A DNA stretch of 42,405 nucleotides from an uncultured Gammaproteobacteria bacterium (GTDB taxonomy: Bacteria; Pseudomonadota; Gammaproteobacteria; Pseudomonadales; Pseudohongiellaceae). Made by a program: the position numbers and the translations under genes. Shown here in pieces: positions 34,514 to 42,405 of the stretch. The DNA is taken from contig CAJXSF010000026.1 in assembly GCA_913061515.1 (NCBI GenBank), forward strand, positions 1 to 42,405. The letters are read 5' to 3'. The notes under the pieces were generated by a model that ran no database searches, was not told the origin of the DNA, and saw nothing but the letters and a program-made list of their open reading frames with translations. Numbering within the stretch: the first letter of the stretch is position 1; every line of letters starts with the position of its first letter.

Positions 34514-36901
34514 ATGCTCCGACCCCTTTTCTCGAAACAGACCTTAGCTGTGCTGCTCACCAGCGTTGCTCTTAACCAAGCAGGCGCACAAAACAACACT
34601 ACTATCCCAGTGCTTAGCAAAGTGCCTCAGTCCGAATCTGTGATTCGTTTAGATGGGGTGCTCGATGAGCCAGTCTGGCAAACGCTCTCTGTGATCGATG
34701 GCATGCGGGTAATTCAGCCCGATACATTGGCGCCCGCTCCTCTGGAGACTCACACTCGCATCTTCTATAACGAGCGTGGACTCTATGTGGGAGTGAAAAA
34801 TTTCCAAGCCCAAGACACGTTGGTAGCGAGGATGAGTTCGCGGGATGCAGGCGTGCAGCGTGATGGCTATGTAATCTCAATTGACCCGTCAGGCGAAGGC
34901 CTCTACGGATATTTTCTTCGCATCAATCTACCTGGCACTTTTTCTGATGGAACGATACTGCCCGAGAGGCAAATTAATCGCCAATGGGATGGACCATGGG
35001 ACGCTGTGACAAAACAGGTAGAAGATGGCTGGGTTGCAGAGATAATGATTCCATGGTCAATGATGGCGTTGCCGCAAAGTGGAGAAACACGCACGATAGG
35101 AATTTATACCGAGCGAATGGTCGCAAGTAGAGCAGAAACGTATCCTTGGCCTGCGTTGCCGAGTACTGCGGGTGAATACCTTTCTGGATTCCAAAAATTT
35201 GAATTGATTGGTATCAACCCCGCCACGCAATTTACTTTTTATCCCTATGCCTCGAGCACTTTCGATAATCTAAAAAACGAGACCGATTACAGAGTCGGCG
35301 CAGATATTTATTGGAAACCAAGCTCTAACCTACAGATTTCGGCAACACTAAACCCTGATTTCGGCACTGTGGAGTCAGACGATGTGGTAGTGAATCTCAG
35401 TGCTTTCGAAATCTTCTTTGAAGAAAAACGAGCTTTCTTTCTTGAGGGGCAAGACGTGTTCAGTACGTCTCCACGTGACGGTGGTGGTGGCAGTAGTCCC
35501 ACAACACTATTAAATACTCGGCGAATTGGGCGTCAGGCAATGTTTGATATTCCCTCAGACATTCGAGTGATTGCTACCGACGTTAGTCGCCCTAGTGAGT
35601 TGCTTGGCGCAATGAAAGTCACTGGGCAGAACGGGCCTTGGCGTTACGGGACACTATTAGCTGCAGAAGATGATACCTTGTTGCGAGGTGTGCGTGGGGA
35701 TGACTCGCCAGTGCAACTTCAGGCGCCGGGTCGAGATTTCGCCGTGGCGCGTCTATTGTATGAAAACACTAGCAGGGGTGGGCGGCGAGGAATCGGTTGG
35801 TTTGCCAGTGCTTTGTCTCACCCTGATCGAGATGCGCTGGTCAATGGCGTCGACCTGCACTATTTTTCGGAAGACACGCGTTGGTCTTGGGATGGTCAGC
35901 TTGTACATAGTGATGTACAAGACGTGACAGGGAATGGCATGTATTTCGATATGAATTATCGGCCAGAGCGTGGCGTTCAACACACAGTCGTTGGCACCTA
36001 TTTCGACGATACTATAGAGCTAAACGATATTGGGTTCTTGCAGCGTAATGACTTGATGCAAATGGACTATACGTTCAGTAAAAGTGAATCTAATTTGCCT
36101 GGATTGCGCTCGCGTACTCGCAGTTTCGATGTGAAAAATCAGTGGAACACAGATGGTCGCCCTGTCCGCCTTGGGATGTTCTTGAGACAGAGTTTAAGCT
36201 TTACGGACAATTCTTCTCTTAGTACGGAAGGGCGTTATTTTCCAGCGCGAGTAGACGACCGTTTAAGTCGAGGAAACGGCAGCTTTAAGATTCCTGAGCG
36301 TTGGGCATTGCTACTGAATTGGAATAGCGATCGTTCCCGGCCTGTCTCCGTCGGAGCAGGTTTGAACCTTGCTCAGGAGGATCTAGGTGATTCCGCGATT
36401 ACTTATTCGACGAATCTAACTTGGCAACCACACGGCTCTTTCTCCGTCGATGCAAGTTTGCGCTATGTCGATTCGTCAGGTTGGTTGGTGCATCAAAGCG
36501 CCGGGCGCATGACAGCGTTTGAGTCTAGTGAGTGGACGCCCCGTGTCGAAATGGACTATTTCATAAGCGCAAAGCAACAATTGCGGTTTAGTTTGCAATG
36601 GACGGGAATAAAAGCCTTCGAGGATCGCTTCTATCAGGTAGCTACCAATAAGGTCGATACACTGGTCGAAACCGCTAAGCTCAATGCAGACTCAGACGAT
36701 TTCTCTGTCAGTCGTTTAAGTTTTCAAGCGCGTTATCGTTGGGAGCTAGCCCCATTGTCCGATCTATTCTTTGTGTATACCCGTGGGGGAAATCTAGCCA
36801 GAACCTTCGAGGATGATTTCTCTGGAATGCTGGCTCATGCTTGGACTGACAAGATTGTGGATAACTGGGTGTTAAAGCTGCGTTACCGTTTAGGCAGTTA
36901 A
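34514..36901 (+). CDS. CBM9-like/DUF5916 outer-membrane protein
   Basis: A 795-residue exported protein. The signal peptide is about residues 1-25, ending AGAQ. Residues about 30-225 resemble the carbohydrate-binding family 9-like module: RLDGVLDEPVWQTL at its start, YVGVKNFQ in the middle and WVAEIMIPWSMM at its end. From about 230 the DUF5916 region begins, with NPDFGTVESDDVVVNLSAFEIFFEEKRAFFLEG, which I give only as landmarks NPDFGTVESDD and FFEEKRAFFLEG. The remainder alternates hydrophobic strands like an outer-membrane barrel. The family is common in marine bacteria and lacks an established function; glycan- or peptide-related surface roles have been suggested. It stands 104 bp before a phosphodiesterase gene. 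Confidence 0.85.
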   Translation: MLRPLFSKQTLAVLLTSVALNQAGAQNNTTIPVLSKVPQSESVIRLDGVLDEPVWQTLSVIDGMRVIQPDTLAPAPLETHTRIFYNERGLYVGVKNFQAQDTLVARMSSRDAGVQRDGYVISIDPSGEGLYGYFLRINLPGTFSDGTILPERQINRQWDGPWDAVTKQVEDGWVAEIMIPWSMMALPQSGETRTIGIYTERMVASRAETYPWPALPSTAGEYLSGFQKFELIGINPATQFTFYPYASSTFDNLKNETDYRVGADIYWKPSSNLQISATLNPDFGTVESDDVVVNLSAFEIFFEEKRAFFLEGQDVFSTSPRDGGGGSSPTTLLNTRRIGRQAMFDIPSDIRVIATDVSRPSELLGAMKVTGQNGPWRYGTLLAAEDDTLLRGVRGDDSPVQLQAPGRDFAVARLLYENTSRGGRRGIGWFASALSHPDRDALVNGVDLHYFSEDTRWSWDGQLVHSDVQDVTGNGMYFDMNYRPERGVQHTVVGTYFDDTIELNDIGFLQRNDLMQMDYTFSKSESNLPGLRSRTRSFDVKNQWNTDGRPVRLGMFLRQSLSFTDNSSLSTEGRYFPARVDDRLSRGNGSFKIPERWALLLNWNSDRSRPVSVGAGLNLAQEDLGDSAITYSTNLTWQPHGSFSVDASLRYVDSSGWLVHQSAGRMTAFESSEWTPRVEMDYFISAKQQLRFSLQWTGIKAFEDRFYQVATNKVDTLVETAKLNADSDDFSVSRLSFQARYRWELAPLSDLFFVYTRGGNLARTFEDDFSGMLAHAWTDKIVDNWVLKLRYRLGS

Positions 36902-36915
36902 TACTGGAGAATCGG

Positions 36916-36937
36916 AAGCGCTCGCAATCTAGCGCTT
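36916..36937. repeat. Inverted repeat between the DUF5916 and phosphodiesterase genes
   Basis: AAGCGCT and AGCGCTT flank an eight-base loop. There is no U-tract. It may be a weak transcription-ending or processing hairpin. The rest of the 104-bp gap contains only an AAGGA box before the next ATG. Confidence 0.4.
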
Positions 36938-37005
36938 GCAATACTGCTGACACACAGTTGAAATAGACTACCGCCTGATCTAACTGACTTTTAAAGGATA
37001 ATCAG

Positions 37006-38052
37006 ATGCAGCGTTTTCAAACTTTAATCTGTCCTATATTCGGAGCAATTGCTATGAGTATTGTGCTCGGTGCATTTCAACCCGCGACTGCAGTGGCGCA
37101 GTCAGATGAAAAAGTTGTTGTGGCGCACCGTGGCGCGAGCGGCTACTTGCCTGAGCATACACTTGCGGCAAAGGCCATGGCCTATGCCATGGGGGCCGAT
37201 TATATTGAGCAAGATGTGGTGATGACGAAGGACGATGAGCTCTTAGTGATTCATGACACGACGCTTGATCGAACAACCGACGTGGCGGAGAAGTTTCCTG
37301 GTCGAGCGCGTGCGGATGGCAAATTCTACGTGGTTGATTTCACCCTGGCGGAGATCTTAACCCTGAATGTGAGTGAAGGGTTTCGAATAGAGGGTGGCCA
37401 GAAGCGAGCGAATTACGGCTCGCGTTTCCCTGTGGGTAAGTCAGTGTTCAAAATGCACACCCTAGCCCAAGAGATCGAGCTCATTCAGGGTTTGAATCAA
37501 TCCATGGGACGTAATGTTGGAATCTATCCAGAGTTAAAGTCACCTGCATTTCATGCGCAAAACGGGAAAGACCTCGGCAGAGCAGTGCTAGAAGTTCTCA
37601 AAGACTATGGCTACACAAAGAAAAGTGACAAAGTGTTTGTGCAAACCTTTGAGTTTGACGAGCTTAAGCGCGTTCATGACGAGTTGATGCCAGAGCTAGG
37701 CATAGACTTGTCCTTAGTGCAGTTGATAGGCGGAAGAGAGTCTGCGTGGATGCGCAGTGAGGCTGGAGTGAAAGAGATCGCCGCTTATGCAGACGGTGTG
37801 GGGCCGGAAAAGTCGATGCTGATTGATGAAGGGTCAACACCAGGTAACGTTAAGATTAATGATTTTGTTAGCTTGGCCCATGCGAATGGGATGCAGGTGC
37901 ACCCCTATACGTTCCGGTTAGATGAAGGACAACTTCCTGATTTCGCAAACAGTTTTGAGCAAATGCTCGATATTTATCTGTTCGATGTAGGCATTGACGG
38001 CCTTTTTACTGACTTTCCTGACCGTGCGGTCGAGTTTATTCGTAGTCGTTAA
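37006..38052 (+). CDS. glpQ: Periplasmic glycerophosphodiester phosphodiesterase
   Basis: GlpQ-type enzymes hydrolyse glycerophosphodiesters from phospholipids to glycerol-3-phosphate and an alcohol. The 348-residue protein has a signal peptide (about 1-32, ending AVAQ). Its GDPD motif begins HRGASGYLPEHT (His41, Arg42, Glu50). The metal and acid-base residues follow in YIEQDVVMTKDDELLVIHD (Glu68, Asp70, His83), with YPELKSP later in the barrel. AAGGA seven or so bases before the ATG supports the start. It may supply phosphate or glycerol from lipid debris, consistent with the phosphonate-type transporter at the contig end (inference). Confidence 0.93.
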   Translation: MQRFQTLICPIFGAIAMSIVLGAFQPATAVAQSDEKVVVAHRGASGYLPEHTLAAKAMAYAMGADYIEQDVVMTKDDELLVIHDTTLDRTTDVAEKFPGRARADGKFYVVDFTLAEILTLNVSEGFRIEGGQKRANYGSRFPVGKSVFKMHTLAQEIELIQGLNQSMGRNVGIYPELKSPAFHAQNGKDLGRAVLEVLKDYGYTKKSDKVFVQTFEFDELKRVHDELMPELGIDLSLVQLIGGRESAWMRSEAGVKEIAAYADGVGPEKSMLIDEGSTPGNVKINDFVSLAHANGMQVHPYTFRLDEGQLPDFANSFEQMLDIYLFDVGIDGLFTDFPDRAVEFIRSR

Positions 38053-38058
38053 ATCCCA

Positions 38059-38083
38059 ATGGCGCATCTTTCTGATGCGCCAT
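38059..38083 (+). terminator. Hairpin after the phosphodiesterase gene
   Basis: ATGGCGCATC and GATGCGCCAT form a perfect ten-pair stem with the loop TTTCT. It is seven bases beyond the stop codon. Only CTCCCCC follows, so the U-tract is missing, but its position fits a terminator. Confidence 0.55.
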
Positions 38084-38131
38084 CTCCCCCGCCTTTGCAG
38101 AACCTACTAGGCGTTTGCTGCCATTTTGACG

Positions 38132-38137
38132 TATAAT
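38132..38137 (+). promoter_or_regulatory. Candidate -10 element upstream of the DeaD helicase gene
   Basis: A consensus TATAAT lies 95 bp before the ATG, predicting a leader of about 90 bases. No good -35 is seen. A long leader would fit the cold-shock type of control known for deaD/csdA genes, but no cold-shock element is identified. Confidence 0.4.
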
Positions 38138-38232
38138 CGCTACCCGTTTGAATTTGCAGCTGTTCTTCCGCATTCAGTTTCAACCGTCACTGCATTACTC
38201 TTCTTAATAGATTCACCAGTACAAGGCCCGAT

Positions 38233-40431
38233 ATGTCATCCAGTACCCGCCCGGAACTCAGTTTTGCTGAGCTCGATTTGCCCCAATTTCTACAAGATAC
38301 GCTGAATAAAGTCGGCTATGAAAAACCGTCTCCAATTCAACAAGCCACAATTCCAGTGCTGCTGGAAGGCAAAGACGTTGTAGGGATGGCCCAAACTGGA
38401 ACGGGGAAAACGGCAGCGTTTGCGTTACCGGTGCTGGCTAAGATCGATTTGTCTAAAAGTAACATCCAAGCGCTTGTGCTGTGCCCTACTCGCGAGCTTG
38501 CAATTCAAGTCGCAGAGGCTTTTCAGACCTATGCGGCTGGAATGCGCGGTTTTCACGTTCTGCCTATCTACGGTGGGCAAGATATGGGGCGTCAACTGTC
38601 CGGTCTGCGTCGTGGCGCACAAGTGGTTGTCGCAACTCCAGGGCGACTGCTCGATCACTTGAATCGCAAGACCATCGACCTTTCAGGGCTCAACACTCTC
38701 GTGTTAGATGAAGCCGATGAAATGTTACGCATGGGCTTTATTGACGATGTTGAAACTATTCTCGATAACACACCGAAGACGAGACAGGTCGCGCTTTTCT
38801 CAGCGACGATGCCTGGGCCAATTCGCTCGGTAGCGCAGAAATATCTTAATCAACCACAAGAAATCAAAATCGAAAGTGCGATCTCCACGAATGAGGACAT
38901 CGAGCAATTTTACTGGTTGGTGCAGGGCACGAATAAACTTGATGCCTTGACGCGCATACTTGAAGTCGAAGATTTCGATGCAATGATTATTTTCGTGCGC
39001 ACGAAGACAAGCACGGTGGATTTGGCGGACAAGCTCAGTGCGCGTGGTTTTGCCGCCTCACCATTGAACGGTGATATGAATCAAGCCATCCGTAGCAGAA
39101 CCGTCGATCAACTAAAGAAAGGCACGCTAGACATTATTGTGGCCACTGATGTTGCTGCACGTGGTTTGGACGTCGATCGTTTAAGTCACGTGATGAACTT
39201 TGATATCCCTTACGATGACGAAGCCTATGTTCACCGCATAGGACGAACGGGTCGTGCAGGGCGAAGTGGTAAAGCCATTCTGTTTGTAGCGCCTCGTGAG
39301 CGCCGCTTACTAGCCTCTATTGAGAAAACCACGCGCAAGAAAATTACTCGAATGGAATTGCCAACCCGTGGTGAGCTAATTGAAAAGCGCAGTGCAGTAT
39401 TCAAAGAAGGTATTTCAGAGGCGATAGTCAGTGGCAAATTGGATTTCTTCCATAAGCTTGTGGATGACCTAGTGCGCGAGCACGAATGTACGCCAGAGCA
39501 TGTAGCAGCGGCTATGGCTTATTTGTTACAAAAAGACAGGCCATTGGAGCCGAGCCTTGGGCATGGAGACTCACCGCGCAGCGATCGTGAAGGCTTCGCA
39601 TATGGTGATTCGAGCGGTGGCCGTGAGCGCCCAACAAAACGTGGAAAAGAGACGGGTCGACCAACTGAGCGCCCAAGCCGACGTGAGCGCACAGAGAAGC
39701 GCAAACCAAGTGAGAGTGAATTTTCCGATGTGTTGAGCGGCAATGATTTTACAGACGAGCGCCCACGCGCACCGCGTAGAGAGCATAACCCTGCCGATGA
39801 TGGTCGCGCTAAACCTCTTCGCGACTATCCGGATATTCCAATGGAGCGTTTCCGGATTCAGGTGGGGCATAAAGATGGTGTAACACCACGAGAAGTAGTG
39901 GGTGCTATTGCCAACGAGGCGGACATCGAAGGTCGTTATATCGGCCATATTCGAATTTATGACGACTATTGCACGGTAGATCTGCCAGGCGGAATGCCGA
40001 AGGAAGTGATGCAAATCTTGCAGAAAACGCATATTTGCAGCAAGCCGTTAAATATCGAAGCGGTCAACAAGACTCAGCGCAAGGCACCTTCAACACAGCC
40101 GCGACCTTCGCGTGCAGAGAGTCCGAAAAAAGAAGGGTTTAAGAAAGAGGCTTTTAAGAAAGAGCGCGAGCCGAGCAAGCCTGCGGCGAAGAAGCACTTT
40201 GAAAGTAAAGCCCCAAAGACCAAGAGTGCCGACAAACCAGTAGCAGCGAAACCTGTATTCGAAGAGGGTCAGAGTAAAGACATCACTCGCGAAGTCCTCG
40301 AGCGTTTTCCAGATTTAGAGCCTTCTTCTGCTAGAGCCAAACCGAAAGCGGCGAAAGCGAAAGTGAAAAAACGCACCGATAAAGATAAAGGCAAGCGCCG
40401 GACGCCATCGAGTAAACCTGCTGCTGAGTAA
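38233..40431 (+). CDS. deaD: DEAD-box RNA helicase DeaD/CsdA
   Basis: An ATP-dependent RNA helicase for ribosome assembly and mRNA turnover, often cold-induced. The core shows the Q motif YEKPSPIQQATIP, Walker A AQTGTGKT (residues 53-60), PTRELA, DEAD (159-162), SATMP, and motif VI HRIGRTGRAGRSG. After a spacer rich in Arg, Glu and Ser comes a DbpA-type RNA-binding domain (about 535-615, with RIQVGHKDGVTPREVVGAI). A lysine-rich tail of about 115 residues, including repeated FKKE units, ends the 732-residue protein; E. coli DeaD has 629. The tail is probably disordered and RNA-binding. It is flanked by a hairpin after its stop and converges with a DoxX-like gene. Confidence 0.95.
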   Translation: MSSSTRPELSFAELDLPQFLQDTLNKVGYEKPSPIQQATIPVLLEGKDVVGMAQTGTGKTAAFALPVLAKIDLSKSNIQALVLCPTRELAIQVAEAFQTYAAGMRGFHVLPIYGGQDMGRQLSGLRRGAQVVVATPGRLLDHLNRKTIDLSGLNTLVLDEADEMLRMGFIDDVETILDNTPKTRQVALFSATMPGPIRSVAQKYLNQPQEIKIESAISTNEDIEQFYWLVQGTNKLDALTRILEVEDFDAMIIFVRTKTSTVDLADKLSARGFAASPLNGDMNQAIRSRTVDQLKKGTLDIIVATDVAARGLDVDRLSHVMNFDIPYDDEAYVHRIGRTGRAGRSGKAILFVAPRERRLLASIEKTTRKKITRMELPTRGELIEKRSAVFKEGISEAIVSGKLDFFHKLVDDLVREHECTPEHVAAAMAYLLQKDRPLEPSLGHGDSPRSDREGFAYGDSSGGRERPTKRGKETGRPTERPSRRERTEKRKPSESEFSDVLSGNDFTDERPRAPRREHNPADDGRAKPLRDYPDIPMERFRIQVGHKDGVTPREVVGAIANEADIEGRYIGHIRIYDDYCTVDLPGGMPKEVMQILQKTHICSKPLNIEAVNKTQRKAPSTQPRPSRAESPKKEGFKKEAFKKEREPSKPAAKKHFESKAPKTKSADKPVAAKPVFEEGQSKDITREVLERFPDLEPSSARAKPKAAKAKVKKRTDKDKGKRRTPSSKPAAE

Positions 40432-40453
40432 GGTGCTTGCTTGACTAGTCTGG

Positions 40454-40487
40454 ACAATCTGAGAGACAGAGACGTCTCTCAGATTGT
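40454..40487. repeat. Perfect 14-bp hairpin between convergent deaD and DoxX-like genes
   Basis: ACAATCTGAGAGAC and its exact complement flank the loop AGAGAC. It lies 22 bp after the deaD stop and just before the DoxX-like stop on the other strand. Neither side has a U-tract, yet its place between convergent genes suggests shared transcription termination or 3' protection. Confidence 0.6.
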
Positions 40488-40494
40488 GTGGCAG

Positions 40495-40911
40495 TTATAA
40501 GGTTTGGCTGCGTTTGAAAGTCATCAAGGTGTCTGCATCGCGCAAGATATATAGGGCGTAGCAAGCTGCAAACATCGGCCAAGCGGCAAAGAATAGCATA
40601 TTGCTAAAACCGAAGTAGAAGCTCCAAGAGGAAAGCGTAGAAGCTCCGTGCAGTATCAAAATGGCGCCATACGTAAGTCGCTTGTATAGCCCTGCAACAA
40701 ACGCAAGAACCAGCACTAACTCTAATACTGCCATGGCGAATATCAATGCATCGCCCAGCCCCTCAACGCCGTAGAAATTAGCAAAAATTCCCGTCGCATG
40801 GCTTGGGTTTACAAATTTATCCAGCGTCCACATCAACATCACTATGAACACGCCTAATCGCAATGCGAGTAGTGCCCGTGGTAGCTGAATCTTCAGTTGC
40901 GTATCGACCAT
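40495..40911 (-). CDS. DoxX-like inner-membrane protein
   Basis: A 138-residue protein with four membrane helices and the DoxX-type start LRLGVFIVMLMWTLDKFVNP. ATG 40911 is chosen because GGAG lies eight bases upstream; the frame could extend to a TTG at 40923 without support. DoxX-family proteins are small quinone- or redox-linked membrane proteins of varied and mostly unproven role. It stands alone, divergent from phnD across 171 bp. Confidence 0.72.
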   Translation of the reverse strand: MVDTQLKIQLPRALLALRLGVFIVMLMWTLDKFVNPSHATGIFANFYGVEGLGDALIFAMAVLELVLVLAFVAGLYKRLTYGAILILHGASTLSSWSFYFGFSNMLFFAAWPMFAACYALYILRDADTLMTFKRSQTL

Positions 40912-41082
40912 TTTGAACTCCAATTTTTTAGTTTAGCGAAGGTAAACTTCCGCAAGCAGAAGCGATTGTTAAGTAGAGTCGTGAACGCGCGGTTTGTGAC
41001 AGTAGCGCTAGACTTTAATGCACGGTGTTACTTGCGAAAACATTCCCCTATACTCCAACAAGTGAATCGCTAAGGGGGGCGT

Positions 41083-42039
41083 ATGTGTAAAAGCTTGGCA
41101 TATTTAGGGGTGTGTAGCCTGGTGGCTACTATGGCGCTTGAGAAAGGCTATGGGGCGGAAATCTCTCCTCGTTATCAAGATGTCGATTCAGACCTTGTTG
41201 CCGATGTTCCCCTAGATCAAACGCAGTGGCGCGATCCGCGAATCTTGATTTTCGCCTATACCCCCGTTGAAGATCCTGCGATGTACTCAAAAGTGTGGGA
41301 TGAATTCATCTCGCACCTGGAAGCCTTAACGGGCAAGGAAGTGCGCTTCTTCCCAGTACAGTCAAATGCCGCACAGCTAGAGGCTATGCGTGCTGGGCGC
41401 CTCCATATCGCTGGCTTCAATACAGGGTCGACACCTATTGCGGTCAATTGCGTAGGGTTTGTGCCCTTTGCGATGATGGCTGAGAAAAACGGCAATTATG
41501 GCTATCAGATGGAAATCATCAGCTACCCAGGTAGCGGTATAAACACCATAGAAGATTTAGAGGGTCGAACCCTAGCGTTTACCTCTCCCACCTCGAATTC
41601 TGGTTTTAAGGCCCCTTCCGCGCTGCTGAGCGCCCAATTCGGCTTCACCGCTAATGAAGACTATAAGACCTCGTATTCAGGCAGTCACGACAACTCTATC
41701 TTAGGGGTAGTGAACAAAGACTATGACGCGGCCGCGATCGCGAATGAGGTGCTGTTTCGTATGCTTGCCAGAGACGTGGTGCAAGCGCAGCAATACACGT
41801 CTATCTACCAATCAGAGTCGTTTCCAACGACAGGCTACGGTGTCGCGCATAATCTAAAGCCAGAACTCGCAGCCAAAATAAAAGAGGCGTTCTTTAGCTT
41901 CAATTGGGAAGGCACGGCATTGCAGAAAGAGTTTGCCGATGCCGGGATGGAACAGTTCATCCCCATTAGCTATCAAGAGCATTGGGCAGTTGTGCGCACT
42001 ATCGATGCCGCCACCAATACTATTTATAACTGCGACTGA
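41083..42039 (+). CDS. phnD: Phosphonate/phosphite-type ABC substrate-binding protein (PhnD family)
   Basis: A 318-residue periplasmic solute-binding protein. The signal peptide covers about residues 1-25. The PhnD fold begins ILIFAYTPVEDPAMY, with the ligand-loop regions MRAGRLHIAGFNTGST and LEGRTLAFTSPTSNSGF and the late GVVNKDYDAAAIANEV. An AGGGGGG box stands a few bases before the ATG; TATACT at 41049-41054 may be its -10. The ATPase gene follows after 31 bp. The specificity could be phosphonates, phosphite or phosphate; the sequence alone does not decide. Confidence 0.9.
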   Translation: MCKSLAYLGVCSLVATMALEKGYGAEISPRYQDVDSDLVADVPLDQTQWRDPRILIFAYTPVEDPAMYSKVWDEFISHLEALTGKEVRFFPVQSNAAQLEAMRAGRLHIAGFNTGSTPIAVNCVGFVPFAMMAEKNGNYGYQMEIISYPGSGINTIEDLEGRTLAFTSPTSNSGFKAPSALLSAQFGFTANEDYKTSYSGSHDNSILGVVNKDYDAAAIANEVLFRMLARDVVQAQQYTSIYQSESFPTTGYGVAHNLKPELAAKIKEAFFSFNWEGTALQKEFADAGMEQFIPISYQEHWAVVRTIDAATNTIYNCD

Positions 42040-42070
42040 CTATCAGTGCAGCACAAATAACGAGAATTAA

Positions 42071-42357
42071 ATGCTGAAATTAACTGGTTTGACTAAGCGC
42101 TATGCGACGGGTGATCTTGCACTAAACGATATCTCGCTGTCCGTGCCTGCTGGGCAAGTGTTAGCGCTCATTGGCCCCTCGGGTGCCGGTAAGAGTACCC
42201 TGATTCGTTGTGTGAATCGTTTGGTGGAGCCTAGTGCAGGAACTGTCGAATTAGATGGCGTTGATATAAGTAAAGTCCGTGGCGGAGCACTGCGCCAAGC
42301 TCGGCGCCAAATAGGAATGATTTTTCAGAGCTATGCGCTTGTTGAGCGGCTGTCGGT
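42071..42357 (+). CDS. phnC: Phosphonate/phosphite-type ABC ATPase PhnC, 3' truncated
   Basis: The first 95 codons of an ABC ATPase, cut by the adapter. Walker A is GPSGAGKST (residues 35-43), and the Q-loop region reads [15 protein letters not shown], typical of PhnC. It begins [11 protein letters not shown] and follows phnD after 31 bp. The rest of the gene and a permease gene (phnE) are expected beyond the contig. Truncation is technical, not a pseudogene. Confidence 0.9.
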
Positions 42358-42405
42358 CTGTCTCTTATACACATCTGACGCTGCCGACGAGCGATCTAGT
42401 GTAGA
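42358..42405 (-). other. Illumina Nextera adapter, reverse complement, not biological
   Basis: Bases 42358-42405 are the reverse complement of the left-end adapter: the Tn5 mosaic end (42358-42376), the read-1 sequence, the index GCGATCTA and most of the P5 end. Read-through into the adapter was assembled into the contig. It should be trimmed. Confidence 0.98.

Noticed and set aside
39571..40032. 153-codon minus-strand frame
   Set aside because: Antisense to the low-complexity and RNA-binding part of deaD; no ribosome-binding site or family resemblance.
1..42405. Terminal inverted repeats of about 48 bp suggesting a mobile element or linear replicon
   Set aside because: They match the Nextera adapter including an index; no transposase or replication gene is present.

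Overview
The window is a contig of about 42.4 kb bounded at both ends by Illumina Nextera (Tn5) read-1 adapter sequence at 1-49 and 42358-42405. The two outermost genes, ptsP at the left and a phnC-like ATPase at the right, are therefore cut by the assembly and not by biology. Gene content and order point to a free-living, probably marine, gammaproteobacterium: ptsP next to lgt and thyA, the proC-yggT-yggU-metX-metW-rdgB-hemW run, gltB-gltD, a Vibrio-like thyA, TonB-dependent transport and phosphonate-type ABC uptake. The genus cannot be fixed from the sequence. No rRNA, tRNA, CRISPR array, insertion sequence or prophage was recognised.

Left part (52-14254). ptsP (+), a small Arc-type ribbon-helix-helix regulator (+) and lgt (+) lead to a divergent thyA/folA pair that recycles folate for dTMP synthesis. 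A secreted SMP-30-like propeller protein (-) follows. A co-directional minus-strand block then runs proC, yggT, yggU, metX, metW, rdgB, hemW, phhB, argE, argA with many overlapping start and stop codons. It covers proline, methionine and arginine synthesis plus nucleotide-pool cleaning, haem delivery and pterin recycling.

Middle part (14401-28317). A three-gene plus-strand operon encodes a TonB-dependent receptor, an exported Asp-box propeller with CxCC and CPHH motifs, and an exported TlpA-like thioredoxin, closed by a strong terminator. I find this arrangement functionally undescribed and suggestive of periplasmic metal (perhaps copper) handling, although the substrate is unknown. Opposite it lie an AI-2E/PerM-family membrane protein and a NatA/NatB-like ABC exporter. 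The large gltB-gltD glutamate synthase operon follows on the same strand.

Right part (28318-42357). After a 477-bp intergenic region comes a five-gene operon for a molybdenum hydroxylase: a Tat-signalled 2x[2Fe-2S] subunit, a molybdopterin subunit, an FAD subunit with a four-cysteine cluster region, a five-helix cytochrome b and a small acidic protein I do not recognise. The likely assembly is a periplasm-facing, quinone-linked xanthine-dehydrogenase-family enzyme of unknown substrate. Next are a tiny membrane protein, a DUF5916/CBM9-like outer-membrane protein, a periplasmic glycerophosphodiesterase, a DeaD-type RNA helicase with a long basic tail, a DoxX-like membrane protein, and the start of a phosphonate/phosphite uptake operon (phnD, partial phnC).

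The two best candidates for undescribed systems are the TonB receptor/Asp-box/thioredoxin triad and the Tat-exported molybdenum hydroxylase coupled to cytochrome b.
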